DNA from: Rikenellaceae bacterium
Lineage (GTDB): Bacteria > Bacteroidota > Bacteroidia > Bacteroidales > Rikenellaceae
Direction: 5' to 3'
NCBI GenBank assembly: GCA_021203585.1
Contig: JAJQAW010000365.1
Coordinates: 559-6,887, forward strand
DNA length: 6,329 nucleotides
The notes under the pieces were generated by a model, which searched no databases, had not been told where the DNA came from, and saw only the letters and a program-made list of their open reading frames with translations. The translations under genes and the position numbers were made by a program. The stretch's first letter is position 1, and every line of letters starts with the position of its first letter. Of this stretch, positions 4,957 through 6,329 are shown in pieces.

Positions 4957-6078
4957 ATGGGCAAAAAGTATATCGACGACAAACATTTTCTGGAGCAATA
5001 TCTGAGGGTAATCGAATTGCAAAACGGCGACCGGAAAGTATTATTAACCCCCGATTATCAGGGTCGGGTAATGACCAGCACCGCTGACGGCGATCAAGGG
5101 TACAGCTATGGATGGCTGAATTATCAACTGATCGAATCGGGCCGGTTTCTCCCCCATTGCAATAACTTCGGAGGCGAAGACCGGTTCTGGTTAGGCCCGG
5201 AAGGCGGCCAATTTTCCATCTTCTTTCCGCAAGGATCGGACTTCGGATTCGAAGACTGGCAAGCGCCGGCGGTAATCGACACCCAAGCCTGGGAAACGGT
5301 GAGCGCATCGGCCGAGAAAGCGATTTTCTTCAAAGAAACCCTTCTGAAAAATTACGCCGATACGGAACTCAAATGCCGGTTGGACCGCGAAGTATCGCTG
5401 TTGGACGAGCAGTCCCTTCAAGCCGAGTTAGGCATCCAATTACCCGAAGATCTTCCGTCCGTGGCCTTTCGTTCGGTCAATAAACTGACCAATGCCGGGG
5501 ATTTCTCGTGGAACCGGCAGACCGGCATGCTGTCCGTCTGGATTCTCGGTCAGTTCATTACTTCTGACCGGAATACCATTATCATCACGTTAAAACCCTG
5601 CGCCGCCGCTCGGATAAACGACTCGTATTTCGGTAAAATCGGCGATGACCGATTGAGGATTTCGGATCATGTTCTATACTTCAAAGGAGACGGCGGCAAA
5701 CGCGGAAAAATCGGTACCCCTCCGGAAATGACTGTTCCCGTATGCGGAGCCTACGACGCGGAGAACGGAACACTGACGATCGTGAAATTTAGTTTCGATC
5801 CCTCCCCAAGGGATTACGTGAATTCGATGTGGGAGCATCAACAGGAACCCTTCAAGGGGGACGTAATCAATTCCTACAACGATGGTCCGCTGGAAGACGG
5901 CTCGCTGATGGGACCTTTTTACGAGATCGAAAGTTCATCCGCCGCTTCGGCGCTGGCTCCGGGAGAAACCCTGACTCATACCCATACCACCGTCCATTTC
6001 AAAGGCGCTTTCGATCCGCTCAATACCCTATCCAAGGCCTTGCTGGGAGTGGATCTTTCCGAAGTTCCGGCCTTCTAA
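4957..6078 (+). CDS. DUF6786-like protein, probable galactose-mutarotase-type fold
   Basis: The 373-residue protein is beta-rich throughout and resembles the uncharacterised DUF6786 family. Recognised motifs are PDYQGRVMTST (32-42), FGGEDRFWLGPEGGQF (71-86), SVWILG (193-198), DSYFGKI (222-228), DYVNSMWEHQ (286-295), INSYNDGP (304-311), FYEIESSS (321-328) and GETLTHTHTTVHF (336-348). The late Glu-rich motif and histidines recall aldose 1-epimerase active sites, but which residues are catalytic is not known. Many relatives that I recall carry a lipoprotein or export signal; this one has a polar N-terminus with none, so a cytosolic location is likely. The upstream frame is open to 4891 but has no earlier ATG, supporting the start at 4957. 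The neighbouring dehydrogenase suggests a role in sugar or sugar-derivative metabolism, perhaps interconverting anomers or a lactone. That role is inference; no activity is established for the family. Confidence 0.75.
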   Translation: MGKKYIDDKHFLEQYLRVIELQNGDRKVLLTPDYQGRVMTSTADGDQGYSYGWLNYQLIESGRFLPHCNNFGGEDRFWLGPEGGQFSIFFPQGSDFGFEDWQAPAVIDTQAWETVSASAEKAIFFKETLLKNYADTELKCRLDREVSLLDEQSLQAELGIQLPEDLPSVAFRSVNKLTNAGDFSWNRQTGMLSVWILGQFITSDRNTIIITLKPCAAARINDSYFGKIGDDRLRISDHVLYFKGDGGKRGKIGTPPEMTVPVCGAYDAENGTLTIVKFSFDPSPRDYVNSMWEHQQEPFKGDVINSYNDGPLEDGSLMGPFYEIESSSAASALAPGETLTHTHTTVHFKGAFDPLNTLSKALLGVDLSEVPAF

Positions 6079-6100
6079 ATTTATACCGGCATATTCAATA

Positions 6101-6139
6101 AGTAAAAATACCGCTTTCTTGTAAAGTGGTATTTTTACT
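6101..6139. terminator. Strong symmetric hairpin terminator, likely bidirectional
   Basis: AGTAAAAATACC (6101-6112) pairs perfectly with GGTATTTTTACT (6128-6139). The stem continues with GCTTT/AAAGT (one G-U pair), giving 17 base pairs around the loop CTTGT (6118-6122). Read on the + strand, the inner stem ACCGCTTT/AAAGTGGT is followed by ATTTTT, a normal intrinsic terminator. The complementary A run on the left makes the same design work on the minus strand. It begins 22 bases after the DUF6786-like gene and ends that transcript. Confidence 0.85.
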
Positions 6140-6171
6140 CTTGCAGTCCCGAAAAAGAGCGGGTAAATTTG
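6140..6171 (+). promoter_or_regulatory. Bacteroidetes-type promoter of the last gene
   Basis: TAAATTTG at 6164-6171 is a perfect -7 element and CTTG (6140-6143) supplies a TTG -33 core with a 20-base spacer. It starts directly after the terminator, so the last gene is an independent unit. The predicted transcription start near 6177 is only about 5-7 bases before the ATG at 6183. Confidence 0.6.
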
Positions 6172-6182
6172 TAAGAAAAAAG

Positions 6183-6329
6183 ATGAGTATGCAGGCACAA
6201 ACAACCCTTTCTTCCGGTTTCGGAGGCACCAATATCCGGCTGGAGGGATACGAAGGGTTTTTCAACGGATTGATGAATATCGTCAAGAATCAACCGATCG
6301 ATGAACTATTGGCACAACAGATACAATCC
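6183..6329 (+). CDS. Unidentified protein, N-terminal 49 residues (partial)
   Basis: An open frame starts at ATG 6183 in an A-rich context and is still open at the window end. It begins MSMQAQTTLSSGFGGTNIRL and continues with EGYEGFFNGLMNIVKNQPID. I do not recognise a family. There is no hydrophobic signal segment, so a cytosolic protein is likely. Supporting evidence is the promoter directly upstream, the terminator that separates it from the previous operon, and the codon composition, which resembles the neighbouring genes. A start at the third codon (6189) is possible and would give a slightly longer leader. Confidence 0.65.
   Translation, partial: MSMQAQTTLSSGFGGTNIRLEGYEGFFNGLMNIVKNQPIDELLAQQIQS

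Overview
The window looks like chromosomal DNA of a Bacteroidota bacterium, probably of the order Bacteroidales. The evidence is roughly half G+C composition, start codons preceded by A-rich sequence instead of clear Shine-Dalgarno sites, and promoter-like pairs of the Bacteroidetes type (TTTG or TTG, about 20 bases, then TAnnTTTG). The proteins also resemble Bacteroidales families. All genes that can be supported lie on the + strand.

Layout. Positions 2-61 hold the probable tail of an unidentified gene, which overlaps the start of a complete RadC/JAMM-domain gene (58-750) by four bases. After a 173-base gap with a good Bacteroidetes promoter and an operator-like palindrome come a FucP-type sugar/H+ symporter (924-2249) and, 18 bases later, an aldo/keto reductase (2268-3281); these two look like one operon. 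A 493-base gap (3282-3774) has no convincing gene but is rich in structure: six perfect GAGAAG repeats, a 69-base element with perfect 13-base terminal inverted repeats, a T-rich tract, an imperfect fold-back of about 134 bases, and a promoter. Next come a zinc-dependent medium-chain dehydrogenase (3775-4851) and a DUF6786-like protein with a probable mutarotase-type fold (4957-6078), closed by a very strong symmetric hairpin terminator (6101-6139). A new gene with its own promoter begins at 6183 and runs off the end.

How the genes may work together. The permease, aldo/keto reductase, zinc dehydrogenase and mutarotase-like protein form a plausible small catabolic module for a free sugar such as L-fucose or a relative. 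No isomerase, kinase or aldolase of the classical fucose route is present here. One reading is an oxidoreductive route (aldose to alditol to ketose); another is oxidation to an aldonate. The sequence does not decide between them, and the substrate is not established. RadC appears functionally unrelated.

The window does not show an obvious new defence or mobile system. The most noteworthy items are the clustered fold-back elements in the central gap, the palindrome over the permease promoter, the palindrome at the RadC start, and active-site substitutions in the transporter and both oxidoreductases.
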